DNA of 64,000 bases, taken from assembly GCF_022965805.1 (NCBI RefSeq), contig NC_133116.1, positions 7,956,601-8,020,600 of the forward strand, given 5' to 3'. The stretch comes from Primulina eburnea (taxonomy: Eukaryota; Streptophyta; Magnoliopsida; Lamiales; Gesneriaceae). This document shows, one piece after another, positions 36,505 to 48,194 of the stretch. Made by a program: the position numbers and the translations under genes. The notes beneath the pieces were generated by a model. That model ran no database searches, had not been told where the DNA came from, and saw nothing but the letters and a program-made list of their open reading frames with translations. Every line of letters begins with the position of its first letter. Position 1 is the stretch's first letter.

Positions 36505-37036
36505 AATAGCAACTACTGAATTCGTATGTGTACATAGTTTGTTTGGTGCAAACAAAATTATTTGTTACAATACATCTGGTTCCCCCTCTCCTCCGAATTG
36601 TGTGGTCCTCCCATGTACTTGAAGAAAAAAAGAAGAAGAATAAAATGTTTTCGAGTAACTTACCTTGAATCTATGCAAAATTTCCATTTTCCATTTTCCA
36701 TTTTCTGCTTATACTACTGAAATAATTTTTTAAAAAATTACTGTATATTGGGTAAAATTCGAAATCAACCACTTTTAATTCAAACTTCATAAAAGTCCCT
36801 TGGTTCTCTTAATATGTTCTAATTTTTATTTTATCCCTTTAATTTATTTGCACGATCTTCATAATTTTTTACCAGCTAGCCATTAATTCTCCCATATATC
36901 TACTTAAAATACAAAGGAAACCCCTAAAGAAAAAACAAGTATATATCAAACAAATTACAACTAAATAAATTTAAAAAAAAACCTCAAATTAAATTAAATA
37001 CCCAAAAAAGGCATTTAAAATATTGATATTCATTCC
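36505..37036. other. Convergent intergenic gap
   Basis: It probably holds the 3' UTRs of the b561 gene (+) and the following minus-strand gene. AAAATTTCCATTTTCCATTT-type repeats at 36677-36706 form a short tandem array. Nothing else was seen. Confidence 0.45.
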
Positions 37037-37501
37037 TCAGCAGACCAAACCATCATCCTTTTCCACATGAAAAGCAAAAGTCCTCAGAGGACTTGCTTTC
37101 GGCGACTTAGGCATCTCCGGTATCCTATTCCCGGAATAATCATAATAAATGGCCCCCGAAAACTCCGGCGGTTGGCATTTCTCCCCCATCAAGATCGCCT
37201 TCTGCCACAACCCCACCTCTTCTTTCCCACCAATATTGATACATGCATCAGATTCAGGTCCTGCAGGTTTCTTAAGCAAATGCATCATAGCCTGGTGGCT
37301 TAAGGTTATCAGCTGCTTAGGTGATCTTAATGGTGACTTGTGGTCCGGCGTGTTGGTGTTTGCTTCCGCATGTTTTCTTCGGACTTGTGTTGCATGTTTT
37401 GCACAGAGACCCACGAGAAGGGAGGCGGAAACAAACAGTCCTATTGCTAATGGGATCGGAGAGAAGCTTTCACCTGTGGAATTTGGCATATGCCGGACCA
37501 T
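37037..37501 (-). CDS. Conserved plant membrane-anchored protein, unknown function
   Basis: Single-exon frame of 154 residues starting MVRHMPNSTGESF. Residues about 16-34 (IPLAIGLFVSASLLVGLCA) form one membrane segment or signal anchor, followed by a basic KHATQVRRKH stretch. The C-terminal half contains a block I recognise from unnamed plant proteins: LWQKAILMGEKCQPPEFSGA (98-117), IYYDYSGNRIPEMPKSPKAS (118-137), and a proline/serine tail with RTFAFHVEKDD. That WQK.ILMGEKC.P..FSG.I.YD..G pattern and the strand bias support a real gene. I know no function. A + strand frame of 169 codons (37149-37658) overlaps it but reads as its complement and is rejected. A second ATG at codon 5 is possible. 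Confidence 0.82.
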   Translation of the reverse strand: MVRHMPNSTGESFSPIPLAIGLFVSASLLVGLCAKHATQVRRKHAEANTNTPDHKSPLRSPKQLITLSHQAMMHLLKKPAGPESDACINIGGKEEVGLWQKAILMGEKCQPPEFSGAIYYDYSGNRIPEMPKSPKASPLRTFAFHVEKDDGLVC

Positions 37502-38479
37502 TTTTGCTTCCTTTTCTGTAGTTGGGCGAAGAAGAAAGTGGGCTGAAGAGAAAGCTGGACAAGTTGGAATCGATTTAATAGGAAATCTCTGTGTTTTAAA
37601 AAAAATTGTGTTTCATATTATTACATATATGTGTGTGTATAAACCATCAATTTGGTAGCAGTTGGAAGGTGGGAGGAGAGACGACCGGCCCCAACATAAA
37701 GTTCGTAATTTTTTTTTTATGGATCTCGCGTATTAGAATGAACTGGTATTTAATTTGTGCGATGCACCGGATACTATTATTAAAAATTAGTGAAAACGAA
37801 TTGAAATTTAAATTGAAAAAAATAATTTAATAATAAAAAATAAAAAAAAAACTATTTTTTGCTAATTTTAAAAAATTTTCTTAAATACAATGTATGTCGA
37901 TTAATTTTTTTAGCTAATAATTATTATCATATCTCAAAATTTTCGATTGTTTTAGCTTAGAAAATGACGTGATGTTTATCGTGTTTAATGTATTGATTTC
38001 GGCCACCAACTTTAATACATATTTAATTCTTTAATTTTCGAGAAGCTATATATTATTATTTTTTAACATGTAATAAAAAAATATTTTTCAAATCACATTC
38101 AATAAAAATATGAGACTCTCTCATATTTGTTTGTTAATATACATTAAGCTATCATCTCAATAATATTTCAATACATTGGTTTTTTTTTTTGACAAATACG
38201 AAAGCCATATTTATATTATATTATAAATAATTTTCAAATCACTATATTTATATTTTTAATTTTTTTCTATAATTAATTATTTGAGAAAAACATTTTGCCA
38301 CCCCTGAAATAATTGTCTTGCTCCATCCCTATCCATTTTGTTATGAATTGGTTTACAAATTAAAATGTCAACCGAGGGTCTTCCAAGGTAGTTGAGTCAA
38401 TATTGTGTCATCGTATTCGTATGGCCAAAGACCAATTCTAAAGTTTACGTTTATCGAAGCTATTCAATATTTTAATATA

Positions 38480-38661
38480 GAGTAGGTCTCATGTGAGACC
38501 GTCTCACGGATCTTAATCTGTGAGACGGGTCAACCCTACCCATATTCACTATAAAAAGTAGTACTCTTAGCATAAAAAGCAATACAATTTCATGGATTAC
38601 CCAAATAAAGATCCGTCTCACAAAATTTGATCCGTGAGACCGTCTCACACAAGTTTTTGCC
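38480..38661 (-). mobile_element. GAGACGGTCTC MITE, copy 7 (full length, perfect 9-base duplication)
   Basis: 182 bases from GAGTAGGTCTCATGTGAGAC to CACACAAGTTTTTGCC. The target duplication TTTAATATA is perfect (38471-38479, 38662-38670). Confidence 0.95.
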
Positions 38662-39092
38662 TTTAATATAAATCTACGACCTGTTCGTCACATTTATTAT
38701 AGAAAAGACGATATTGTATGACTTCAATTTTCAATTAAACATTTTAAGTTTGGTCATGTATTAACTCGTAATATATAGTTCTATCTAATTTTAATAAATA
38801 AAATATGATTTTTTTATACATGAAATATACCATATTGATCATATCGCCAATTTTTGAAATTAACGAATCTCTCTGCAAAAAAAATAAAAAATGAATCTAT
38901 TATTAAATGTCGCATATAATATGAATGTCATTTTTAGGATCAGGTCCATATATTTTTAATTAAGATATCGATTATTCCAACAATTTAAATATATTAAAAT
39001 ATTTTAATTAAATGTTGAGATTCGTTATGTTGCTAATGCCTATCTTCGTTTTAAATCAAAGAGCCCAAATTGCCATGACTGCTTTCATGATA

Positions 39093-39274
39093 GAGTGAGT
39101 CTCATGTGAGATCGTTTCACGGATCTTAATCTATAAGACGGGTCAACCCTATCCATATTCACATAAAAAAATATTATTCTTAGTATAAAAAATAATACTT
39201 TTTCATGGATGACCCAAATAAGAGATCTGTCTCACAAATATGACCCGTGAGACTGTCTCACACAAGTTTTTGCC
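39093..39274 (-). mobile_element. GAGACGGTCTC MITE, copy 8 (full length, perfect 9-base duplication)
   Basis: 182 bases from GAGTGAGTCTCATGTGAGAT to CAAGTTTTTGCC. The duplication TTCATGATA is perfect (39084-39092, 39275-39283). It sits 431 bases from copy 7 in the same orientation. Confidence 0.95.
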
Positions 39275-39669
39275 TTCATGATAATGCTGGATGAAATTAA
39301 TGAACAAAAAAAGTACAATAACTGAAAACTATGTGTTACAATCACAAGCCCTGGCTACTCTAAAAACTATAGCTTTGTTGTGTAAAAAATGATTTTTTAT
39401 ATTATGACAGTGTACAGGAGTGTTAAAATCAGACACGACCAATCAACTTGATACGGTTCAACCCGAAAAAATCAGGTTTGGATTTGGGGTTTTCGAGTTC
39501 GGATCAGATCGGGTTGGACCCGATAGCTGACCCGAAAAAAATGATCGGGTTGGGTTAGATTTCGGTCCACCCGGATTGGTCCGAAAATAAATTCTTATAC
39601 ATCTCTATATTTAAAAATTGCACTCGTAAAATTTTGGATTCTCACAATTCAATGAGATTAAAAAAAACA

Positions 39670-39760
39670 AGGAAAAAACTTGTGTAAGACGGTCTCACGG
39701 GTCGTATTTTGTGAGACCGATATCTTATTTGGGTCATCCATGAAAAAATATTATTTTTTA
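39670..39760 (+). mobile_element. GAGACGGTCTC MITE, copy 9 (half element)
   Basis: The left half is present: GGAAAAAACTTGTGTAAGAC, GGGTCGTATTTTGTGAGACC and ATTTGGGTCATCCATGAAAA. It stops at about 39760 and unrelated AT-rich sequence follows. Confidence 0.82.
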
Positions 39761-40119
39761 CGGTTTAAATTGCTAGCTTTCATTTTCTCAACCTTTTTGT
39801 TTTAACCAATAATAATAAACATTCTTTTAAGGCGTAAATATCAAGTGTTCGTAAATGGGAAAATCGTCTAAAAATTAAAATCTTGTTAAATATATTTGGT
39901 TCTTGCAAATTAATTAATGAATCAATATCATAAGCGAATTAAAATGCTACATAATATTTTCCACAAATCATTTAAAACTCCAATATATTTTGACAAACCA
40001 CTCTATATTTTATATGATTATAAACAAATTTTCGTCCTCGCCGTGCCGTCGCAGATACTCATGTTTCTTGAAATTTGATCAGGTCTAAAAGTGACCAAAA
40101 ATAATAATAAATTCGAATG

Positions 40120-40222
<103 letters not shown>

Positions 40223-40331
40223 TTTATCATACAATGCACGTCAGTCAAACTTAACTACATTGCTGCTTACGCATAACTACAAATTAAAACAACAAAAAAT
40301 CACATTTCACCTACCAATTTTGTGCTGTCAA

Positions 40332-40676
40332 CTAATGGTGCAATGGGTTCGGACCGGTAGGAACAAGACGTTTTTCAGCTCCATAGCGTGGATCAATATC
40401 TCTTCCACCTGGCGGGGCTGGCTGTGTGTGAAAATCCGGTGGAAGATCTTTGTGGTGGTGGTGGTGGTGGTGATGGCGGTTCTTGAGAAATGGGGTGAAA
40501 TTAAAGTTGCTAGCCAATGCTTTTCTATGATTGATCAAAATATGGTGATGCCCTAAAGATGATGTGTTAATGTAGTTGTTTTTTAGGTGTTTCAGTTTGA
40601 GGTTGTAAAATTCATGAAAAAACATTAGTAGTAGACAAAGCCAAATAAATGAATAGATTTGATGTGGGATTTTCAT
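40332..40676 (-). CDS. CLE family signalling peptide precursor
   Basis: Single-exon gene for a 114-residue pre-propeptide. CLE peptides are secreted 12-13-residue arabinosylated ligands for LRR receptor kinases (CLV1/BAM/CRN class) in meristem, vascular and root signalling. Residues about 7-22 (IYSFIWLCLLLMFFHEF) form the signal peptide. The C-terminus is the CLE domain: DIDPRYGAEK then RLVPTGPNPLHH (103-114), ending exactly at the stop, as in the CLE9/10/12/13 group. Position 5 is Thr instead of the commoner Ser; Thr also occurs in some Arabidopsis CLEs. The key Gly6, Pro4, Pro7, Pro9 and His11-His12 are kept. The variable part carries an eight-histidine run (68-75), unusual and probably from (CAC)n slippage. 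A TATA box lies 150 bases upstream. Confidence 0.94.
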   Translation of the reverse strand: MKIPHQIYSFIWLCLLLMFFHEFYNLKLKHLKNNYINTSSLGHHHILINHRKALASNFNFTPFLKNRHHHHHHHHKDLPPDFHTQPAPPGGRDIDPRYGAEKRLVPTGPNPLHH

Positions 40677-40824
40677 GATTATGGAGAAAACAATGGTAGA
40701 GTTGAAGAATTTGAGGAGGCATGGAGCAATGAAATGAGGAGAAATGAAGGGAGAAATTGGGCAAATATTTTAGTGGGGATTGAGAAAATTTGAAGAGTCG
40801 ACAGCTTGATCTTTAGATTATTAA

Positions 40825-40835
40825 GGATTTATAAT
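40825..40835 (-). promoter_or_regulatory. Candidate TATA box of the CLE gene
   Basis: Reads ATTATAAATCC on the minus strand, about 150 bases before the ATG at 40676. Confidence 0.4.
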
Positions 40836-41536
40836 GTAATTGATTAGGAGAATGGTTGAATTAATTTATCGATAAATTGGCCTTCAGCCCCCAGCCGTCG
40901 ATTTTTTTTTTGTTCAGTCCCTGAGTACTTTTTTAGTACCACATTTCTACATGAAGTGTATCACATTTTGTATGACATAGTACCACAATTTTGTGGGTAG
41001 GGAGTGAACCCAAAGAAATATATTGATTATAGATTTTTCCCCAACTTCCTCTTAATTTATAATGTAATTTAATGTGGGGGGAAAGAAAGGAATGGTGGTG
41101 GGGATTCTCAATAAATGTTTCTTACAAATCAAGAAACAAAAAGGGTCATTCTGTGGAATGTCAAACCCTAATTATATAATGTTTGAGTGTGTTTCTGGAT
41201 TATTACTATAAAATTTGTAGTCAAATTTCTTTATTTATCATCCATAGAAAAAATAATTGGTTTGAAATTAGGGCGGCTCTAAGATTTTAATAAATATTCT
41301 TGTATTTTAATGACATAAACATTTCCCAATAAATAGAAAATATGAGTTCGAATCAATGAGACACTTTCGACCAAGCAATGTTCGCACTGTTACATAAAAG
41401 GGAAGAGATCATTGCAGCACATATAAAGTTGAGGATTGAACAAGAAGAGAAATTAATTAATCGAACTATTGCACGTTTCTTCTTTAGTTATTATTTTTTT
41501 TTTCTTTATTTATTGATGATACACAATCGTGATCTC

Positions 41537-41541
<5 letters not shown>

Positions 41542-41602
<61 letters not shown>
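41542..41602. repeat. (TA)n microsatellite
   Basis: TA run of about 60 bases followed by GATAGATAG. Confidence 0.95.
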
Positions 41603-41605
<3 letters not shown>

Positions 41606-41891
41606 TAGATATAAAGTTTAATATATTTCACGTTAATTTTTGGGTAACCTACTTTTAATCCATAAATCCACACACGAATTTGTGTTCAGTCTAGTCAGGA
41701 AAATATGTTTTTGATTCACGCAAAAAAACATTCTACAGTCCTAAGATTACATATATTTGCACCGATGAAAATGATACAAAACATTAAAATTATGGTACTA
41801 GTATATAATATTTGGATATTTAGTGTTTTAAATTTAGTAGAAAAGATAATATTTTGAGTATAAAATAGAAACAACTTTATTAACATCAACG

Positions 41892-42110
41892 CTTGTTTGG
41901 ATACTCAAATATCATATATCAGTAACACATTTTCAATGTTTTGTACGGATTTTCATTCGAGAAAAGATGTATCATTAATATCATTATTTGTTATACATGT
42001 TTGGGTACTAAAAAATCATATATTAGTATAAAATCTGAAATATTTGTACTCAAATATAATATATCATTACAATAGTTTCAATTTTTTGTACCGGTTTTCA
42101 TTCGACAAAA
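41892..42110. repeat. Imperfect duplication of a TACTCAAATAT...TTTTCATTCGA segment
   Basis: Unit A (about 41898-41963: TACTCAAATATCATATATCA, then TTTGTACGGATTTTCATTCG) and unit B (about 42048-42107: TACTCAAATATAATATATCA, then TTTGTACCGGTTTTCATTCG) share order and spacing. Each is followed by (A)GAAAAGA. Likely an old local duplication or paired element ends. Confidence 0.6.
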
Positions 42111-42715
42111 GACATGTGAGCCTTAGAAGTGCATGAATATTTTTTTTGTAAATAAGGGAATACAAATACATTTTTTTCCTTACAGGGACTTACCACAAAA
42201 CCCAAACTCAAGTTTGGGTTTGGGGATTTAATGAAAATTTATACTTAATTTTTTGTATAATCCAGGTATTCAAGCTTTAATTTTGCACTAATAATCCTGA
42301 GCAAGAATGAGCTAACCCACCTATAAATTGGGATTCATTCATAACCTATACATACAATTGTGTTTCATGTGAATCTTTGCTATTACTTTAGTCCTACACG
42401 TTCACCAAATTTACGGGCTTTAATTTGTTGAAATCACCGTTAAATTATCAAAGGCCCGACCATTACTATATGGAAAGGATCAACTCGGCCCACTCAAATA
42501 CTGCACTGAACAGGGTTAATGAGATCCTACCTATGTGGGCACTACCATCACTTCATTTCAACGGGTAAGATCTTGTCACACATACAATTTCAAAAAAAAA
42601 AAGTGGGTCCTATATATGCGTAGGCAAATCTTGGTCATCCATCCTATCATGAGGACAATACCACATGGATAAGATGAAATAAACCACTGAATAGATAATT
42701 AATGGCATGTCAAAG

Positions 42716-42722
<7 letters not shown>

Positions 42723-42782
<60 letters not shown>
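42723..42782. repeat. (TA)n microsatellite
   Basis: Pure TA run of about 60 bases. Confidence 0.95.
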
Positions 42783-42785
<3 letters not shown>

Positions 42786-43460
42786 CATTAATTAAATTCT
42801 CATATTAATTCCCATTTCTTCCTTATCCTTAGGGATAACTAGTATAAAAAACAATTATTTAAAATAAAAAAACAATTGATTTCTCATCCCAAACACGGTT
42901 TAAATGGATATAAACATTTTAATCGTATCAGATTGGGCCCACACTTTATGTAACGTAACCATTACTATCTGGGTTGGGCTTGAGCCCATCTTATTAAAGA
43001 TTTTACTTCTATCACATGCCGGAATCACAATCAAATTAATTTTTTTAATATGTTAAGGTCCATTTAGATCGATAAATTTCAAATTTTTTGATTTGTTTGA
43101 ATGTATTAAATTCAAATGAATTTCGAATCTAATCTATATGCTAAACGTTTCCGATAATTATTATAAAGTTTTTCAAAATTGTGTTGCGGACGGGGTTAAT
43201 TCGAGACAACCTCAATCTCCCAAGAGTAGACTTTTACTATAATTCTTTACATTTTCCTTTCTCTTCAAGTATTCAAACAACTTTCACATTTTACCGAGTA
43301 TTTATATAAATAATTTTTTTTTCCATTAGTTAATTACAAGACCGCAAATTAAACAGAGATATATTAGTAAAAGAGTAGAAAAATTATTGTTAGATATGGT
43401 ACATGTCTATGTATATTGGATAAACAAAAAAAACAAACATAAATTATATAATTGAAACTG

Positions 43461-43647
43461 GAGTAAGCTTCTTGTTAGACGGTTTCACGAATCTTTATCT
43501 GTAAGACGGGTCAACCTTACCGATATTCACAATAAAAAATAATATCCTTAGCATAAAAAATAATATTTTTTCATGAATTACCCAAATAAGAGATTCGTAT
43601 CACAAAATATGACCCATGAGACTGTCTCATTCACACAAGTTTTTGTT
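43461..43647 (-). mobile_element. GAGACGGTCTC MITE, copy 10 (older)
   Basis: GAGTAAGCTTCTTGTTAGAC through CACACAAGTTTTTGTT. Flanking 9-mers TTGAAACTG and TCGAAACTT match at 7 of 9; the arms carry several changes. Confidence 0.88.
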
Positions 43648-46600
43648 TCGAAACTTATAGAGTAATTGTTAAAAGAAGTTACCAAATCTGCTAGCTTTCT
43701 TGAAACCGTTCTTGTCATTTGACTTTTATTTGTTGTCGCAAATGATGATGTCATTGTAATCGAAAGCACTTCAATCCATCCGTTCGTTCAAATCAAATCA
43801 TTTCACTCAAATACAATCTTAATTCTTATTAAAACAATGAAGTTTTAATTCAAAATTATTTACTAAAATATTTTTTTAAAAAAAAAAAAATTAGTCAAGA
43901 GTTTCGTTGGTCTGATGTTTGGACAATTGTCTTGCTGTGTTTTGTTGGGAAGTCGCTTGTTTTCTGACTCGGAACAAGAGGTGCTGGTTGGTTCTTGTCA
44001 GAGTGAAAACGACATATGAAGCATAATGTACAACTTGATAAGGCAGTAACAACCAGAGTCGGCAGCGCATTTAATTGGCCACCCGTATCAACTTCATTGC
44101 AAATTTATTTATTTATTTTTTTATTATACACGAATTTTCGTTTTGAATAATTTGTTCACACCCGATTCGGTATAGTATTTATCTTTTCTCGTTGTTGGAA
44201 GAAACCCATTAACAAAAATAATATAAAAAACCATTATGTTATATTTTTCTATTAAAAAAGACACGAAGAAATTTTCTTCTTCGGGTAGAGTTATCAGAGA
44301 GATTATATATAAACTCGTGGAAATGGGGAGAATAAAACTTTATCTATCTACTGACTTTTCTCATTTTAGTTTCGGTTCATTATTTCGTCAAACTTTGGTC
44401 TTGAGGCTCTAACTTTTAATTTTTATCTATTTGTTCTAATTTTAGTGTGGCGTTTAACATTTTCGACGTCATGTCAACAACTTTCGACACCATATTAGTA
44501 TTTTCCCATGTCACATCCACATTACGACGAAATAAGACTAAAAACCCCAAAAATTTAATTAGTTGTTGCAAAAAAACCAAAATTTGAATGGTTAGTATAA
44601 CAAAATTTAAAATGGGATAAGTCCATGAAATTAAAAATTTATTTCCCATATATTTAATGCTAACACATTAATGACTCAAAATGAATCATATATGTGCATG
44701 ATATAAAAATAAATTTAATTTATAAACCTCGATTATATATAATAGCAGATATTAATTATAAGTAAGTATTTTTGGGTGAATTGCATAGAAAATTTATGGA
44801 TTAATTTTGAAAATTTCCAAAAAATGAAATGCTAGCAACAATTTTGAACAATTCTTAAATTCCAAACTTCAAAAACAGTTCAAAACCAACCCTAAACCCT
44901 AGTTATGCTTAGGGTTCTCATCAACTTTTTCACATGTTACCATAACCCATTTCTGTTGAAAATAGAAGTGACATACGTATGACTTCTACAAATTAAATTT
45001 TAGAAAGGTTAAAATCAGCTCTTCAATTCAAAAACCCTTCTTCGTCATATATAGTTTTTTTTTCGGGGGGAATATAACGAAGTTTAAAAAAATTATTCGG
45101 ACATGAGACTCCATTTTGTAGTAGTTTGAAATCCAATACATTTTGTACGTATCCTATCACACATACCAAACGGAGCCTCACAGTATAAATGGATGGATTC
45201 CGAATCCAGGTATTTCAGCAACAACCAAACAAATTAGACGGACTTACATACTGGACTCCAAATTCTTTCTTTGAAATTCATCCATCCAAATGCGTATATT
45301 TTCTTGGTCAACATCGACGTTAAATTGATTCAAACTTATGCATATATTTCTTGGTCATGCGCATGGATTTAGCATCTTTGAATTTAATAAATAGCCTTCC
45401 CATTTATTTAAGATGCTAGTATATGCATAAAACGTACGTATAAAAATAATCGCAGCATTATACTTTGAGAGAAATAATGAAAATGGAGTCTTGCAATCAT
45501 TTTTTTTCTTCATTTCTAATTGTTATTAATTAGGTTTACATTATTTTGTCTTTCATTGACCACATTCATTGTAAGAAAACCCTAAAAAGTTAAGTAATTC
45601 GATAATCTCTATAATTTTCCATTACTAGGGAGTAGCCCTATATATATTAGTCGCTCCATGCACCCGCATGGTAATAATTAGAAGATTTAATCTTTTAATT
45701 ACGAACATTTTTTAAATTAATTTTTTTTAAAATTTTTAATTATACGTAAATTCCATCAAATCTTAGTTCGATTTATTCATTATTATAAATATTAATTGAT
45801 CAATTGGTAAAATTACAGAAATTATTCATTATCGTTCTTGAAAACAGAAAATCTTCATGCTATGATGCAAATAAAAATAATAACACAACATTTATTTAGT
45901 CCTATTGCGCATAAATATTAGTTTGTTTCAGTCAATCCTGCATTTACGTTTCATATCTCCAAATAATTCATCATAAATAATTTCAAATATCTTCCATAAC
46001 ATAAATTCGAATTTATTGGTAATTGAATATGGCCTTCTTCATTAATGGCACATTTTATTTTTCCTATTCATGAGTGATGATAACTAATAGCAAATTAAAA
46101 AAAAAAAAAAAACATCACTACATCATAGAACTTAGTCCAACATGACTTTTTATGTTTCATTTTTTTTGTAATTGTTTCGACATTTCATACGTAGATATCA
46201 ATCGTATAATGAGCGTCGCGTAAAATATAAAATGCAATATAGATTGATAAGTTGTTTATATAAAAATATGATACATAGAAATAGAACTAATTTGTGTTAG
46301 CTTTTATTCCGTGTTCAAGAATATATATAACGTTGGTGGGAAAAAAGAGAATATAATTTCGTTGGAGATCATAGAGAAAACCCTCATCGAGTAATAAAAA
46401 AAATTCCCTTTCGGAAAAAATTAAATTGAACAGCCTTCACAGATTTGGAAGGATTAAATTATTGGCATTGTATATATCATTAATTTTTCTACTGAAATTG
46501 AAATCTACATTTATATTAAAACCTACCTTTTAATTAATACAATAATTAATGTCAATATGAACTCTTTATGTTTTATCGGCTCTATAATGGTTCTTGCTGC

Positions 46601-46935
46601 ACAATATATATAAATTTAGCACTAGTGGTCATATTTGAAAATTGAAAAAAAAATGATGTATAAGAATTTGCTTCTTAAATTTGATCGGATGCCACAATTT
46701 TATTAAATATAAGTATAGTCGCTCTGAGTCGGTGTAGCTAAAATTTATTTATTTTTTAAAAATATCTAAGATCACTCAAAAAATCGTTTGACGAAGAAAT
46801 TAAAGTTCTAAAATTCGCAATTATAAGCTGATCTATATATATTTTCCATCCTCTATAATGGGTCAAAAAAATTTCTTAGAGCAATAAATTGGATTTTTTG
46901 AACATTTAATCAAATTTTCAATTGATTGATGACAT

Positions 46936-47053
46936 GATGTTACATGTATGTGCATGCCATTATTGTCCAAAGATTTGTCAATATTTTGGAGATAATATGA
47001 ATATATGTACTAAAATCACTGGACAATGATGACATGCACATACATGTAGCATC
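46936..47053. repeat. Inverted repeat with 34-base arms
   Basis: The left arm 46936-46969 (GATGTTACATGTATGTGCAT, then GCCATTATTGTCCA) pairs with the right arm 47020-47053 (TGGACAATGATGACATGCAC, then ATACATGTAGCATC) with about four mismatches, across a 50-base loop. The loop segment AATATTTTGGAGATAATATG recurs directly after the right arm at about 47070-47100, so direct and inverted repeats are interleaved. Confidence 0.75.
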
Positions 47054-48194
47054 GTATCATCAATCATTGTCGATATTTTGGAGAAAATATGAATATATAT
47101 GTACTAAAAAACCAATTTTCTAAAATATAACAAATTTTGACTAATTACATGACCAGAATCTATTAGCGCCAATTTATAGGACGATTTGAAATTTTAAATT
47201 ATTATTTCAAGGAATATGCTTTTCATTCATATAATCTTGATGATAAAAGCTCGATTCCGAGTAAAATGACCGTATTTATCATCTCTAAAGGTTTTCAAAT
47301 AGACCAGATAACTGAATTACAGGCTATCATAATACAAGAAACAGACTTATGAATTAATAAAGTTATAAACCGGCTACAGAATCATCTTATAAACAATATG
47401 AAACAAGTTTTACTCAATCCATATCTTAGTGGACATAAAATAGGAATTCTCATGAAAATTTTCTTCTAAAACCAATAAAAAAATTACCTTCACAAATTCA
47501 ATACATATAGGTATACATTCAATACAATGAACTCAAAGTTATAATTCTTGTCATTTAATTAATTGTAAGCTCTCTTATGCATATAGCAAATGGAATATTA
47601 TTCTCAACAATAATTTTCAAAATTAATGGTATGAGTTTCTCTCTTATTGTGCATTTACCTTCTCAGATTTGTTAATCATTAGTCTTAATTTACCTCTATA
47701 TTTATGTTTTTCAGATGTCTTTATAAATAATAACTGAAAACCTAGTTTAATGTATACAAGTACACAAGTTTCTAAGTTGTAAACACTTTGTTCCATTTAA
47801 CCCTTCTGAGGATTACTAAATCTCTACAAAAATTTCATGATAATTTTTTTTATATATAACATAAAACTAGCTAGGATCTTCACATTACTTGATTAGAATC
47901 AACCAAATCCATCCAAAAAACAATGAAAATTTAAGAAATCAATATATAGCTAGCTACATATCAAGGAGTTGTTGGTCATCATAATAGGTTTTAATGAATG
48001 CTACCATACAATAATTTCATATATTTATTTTACCTCGAATGATACAGAAAACATTACAGGGATTCAAATTTCAAAAGTTCGATCTCTAGCCTGAAATGCA
48101 CAACACCCCTGAAATTATTTACATATATAACATGACTAACCATAACCGCTACACCGGCAGGATAATATAGTTAATCTTCCTGATTAAAATAAGC

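Larger units (their letters stand above)
40677..48194. other. Long AT-rich intergenic region between the CLE and TCP genes
   Basis: About 7.5 kb without a gene. It includes two (TA)n tracts, one MITE copy, an imperfect duplication at 41892-42110, an agglomerate of degenerate ATTTTAGT/GGACTAAAA-type dispersed repeat at about 44340-44640, a half MITE-like end ACCAAACGGAGCCTCAC near 45170, and an inverted/direct repeat cluster at 46936-47110. The TCP-proximal part, 47.5-48.2 kb, shows nothing distinctive. Confidence 0.4.

Noticed and set aside
37149..37658. 169-codon + strand open frame over the unknown membrane protein gene
   Set aside because: It is the complement of the 37037-37501 minus-strand gene, whose translation has a conserved block; the + frame has none.
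38480..39760. Regularly spaced similar repeats considered as a CRISPR-like array
   Set aside because: Units are long palindromic MITEs with their own 9-base duplications in a plant genome, not short repeats with unique spacers.
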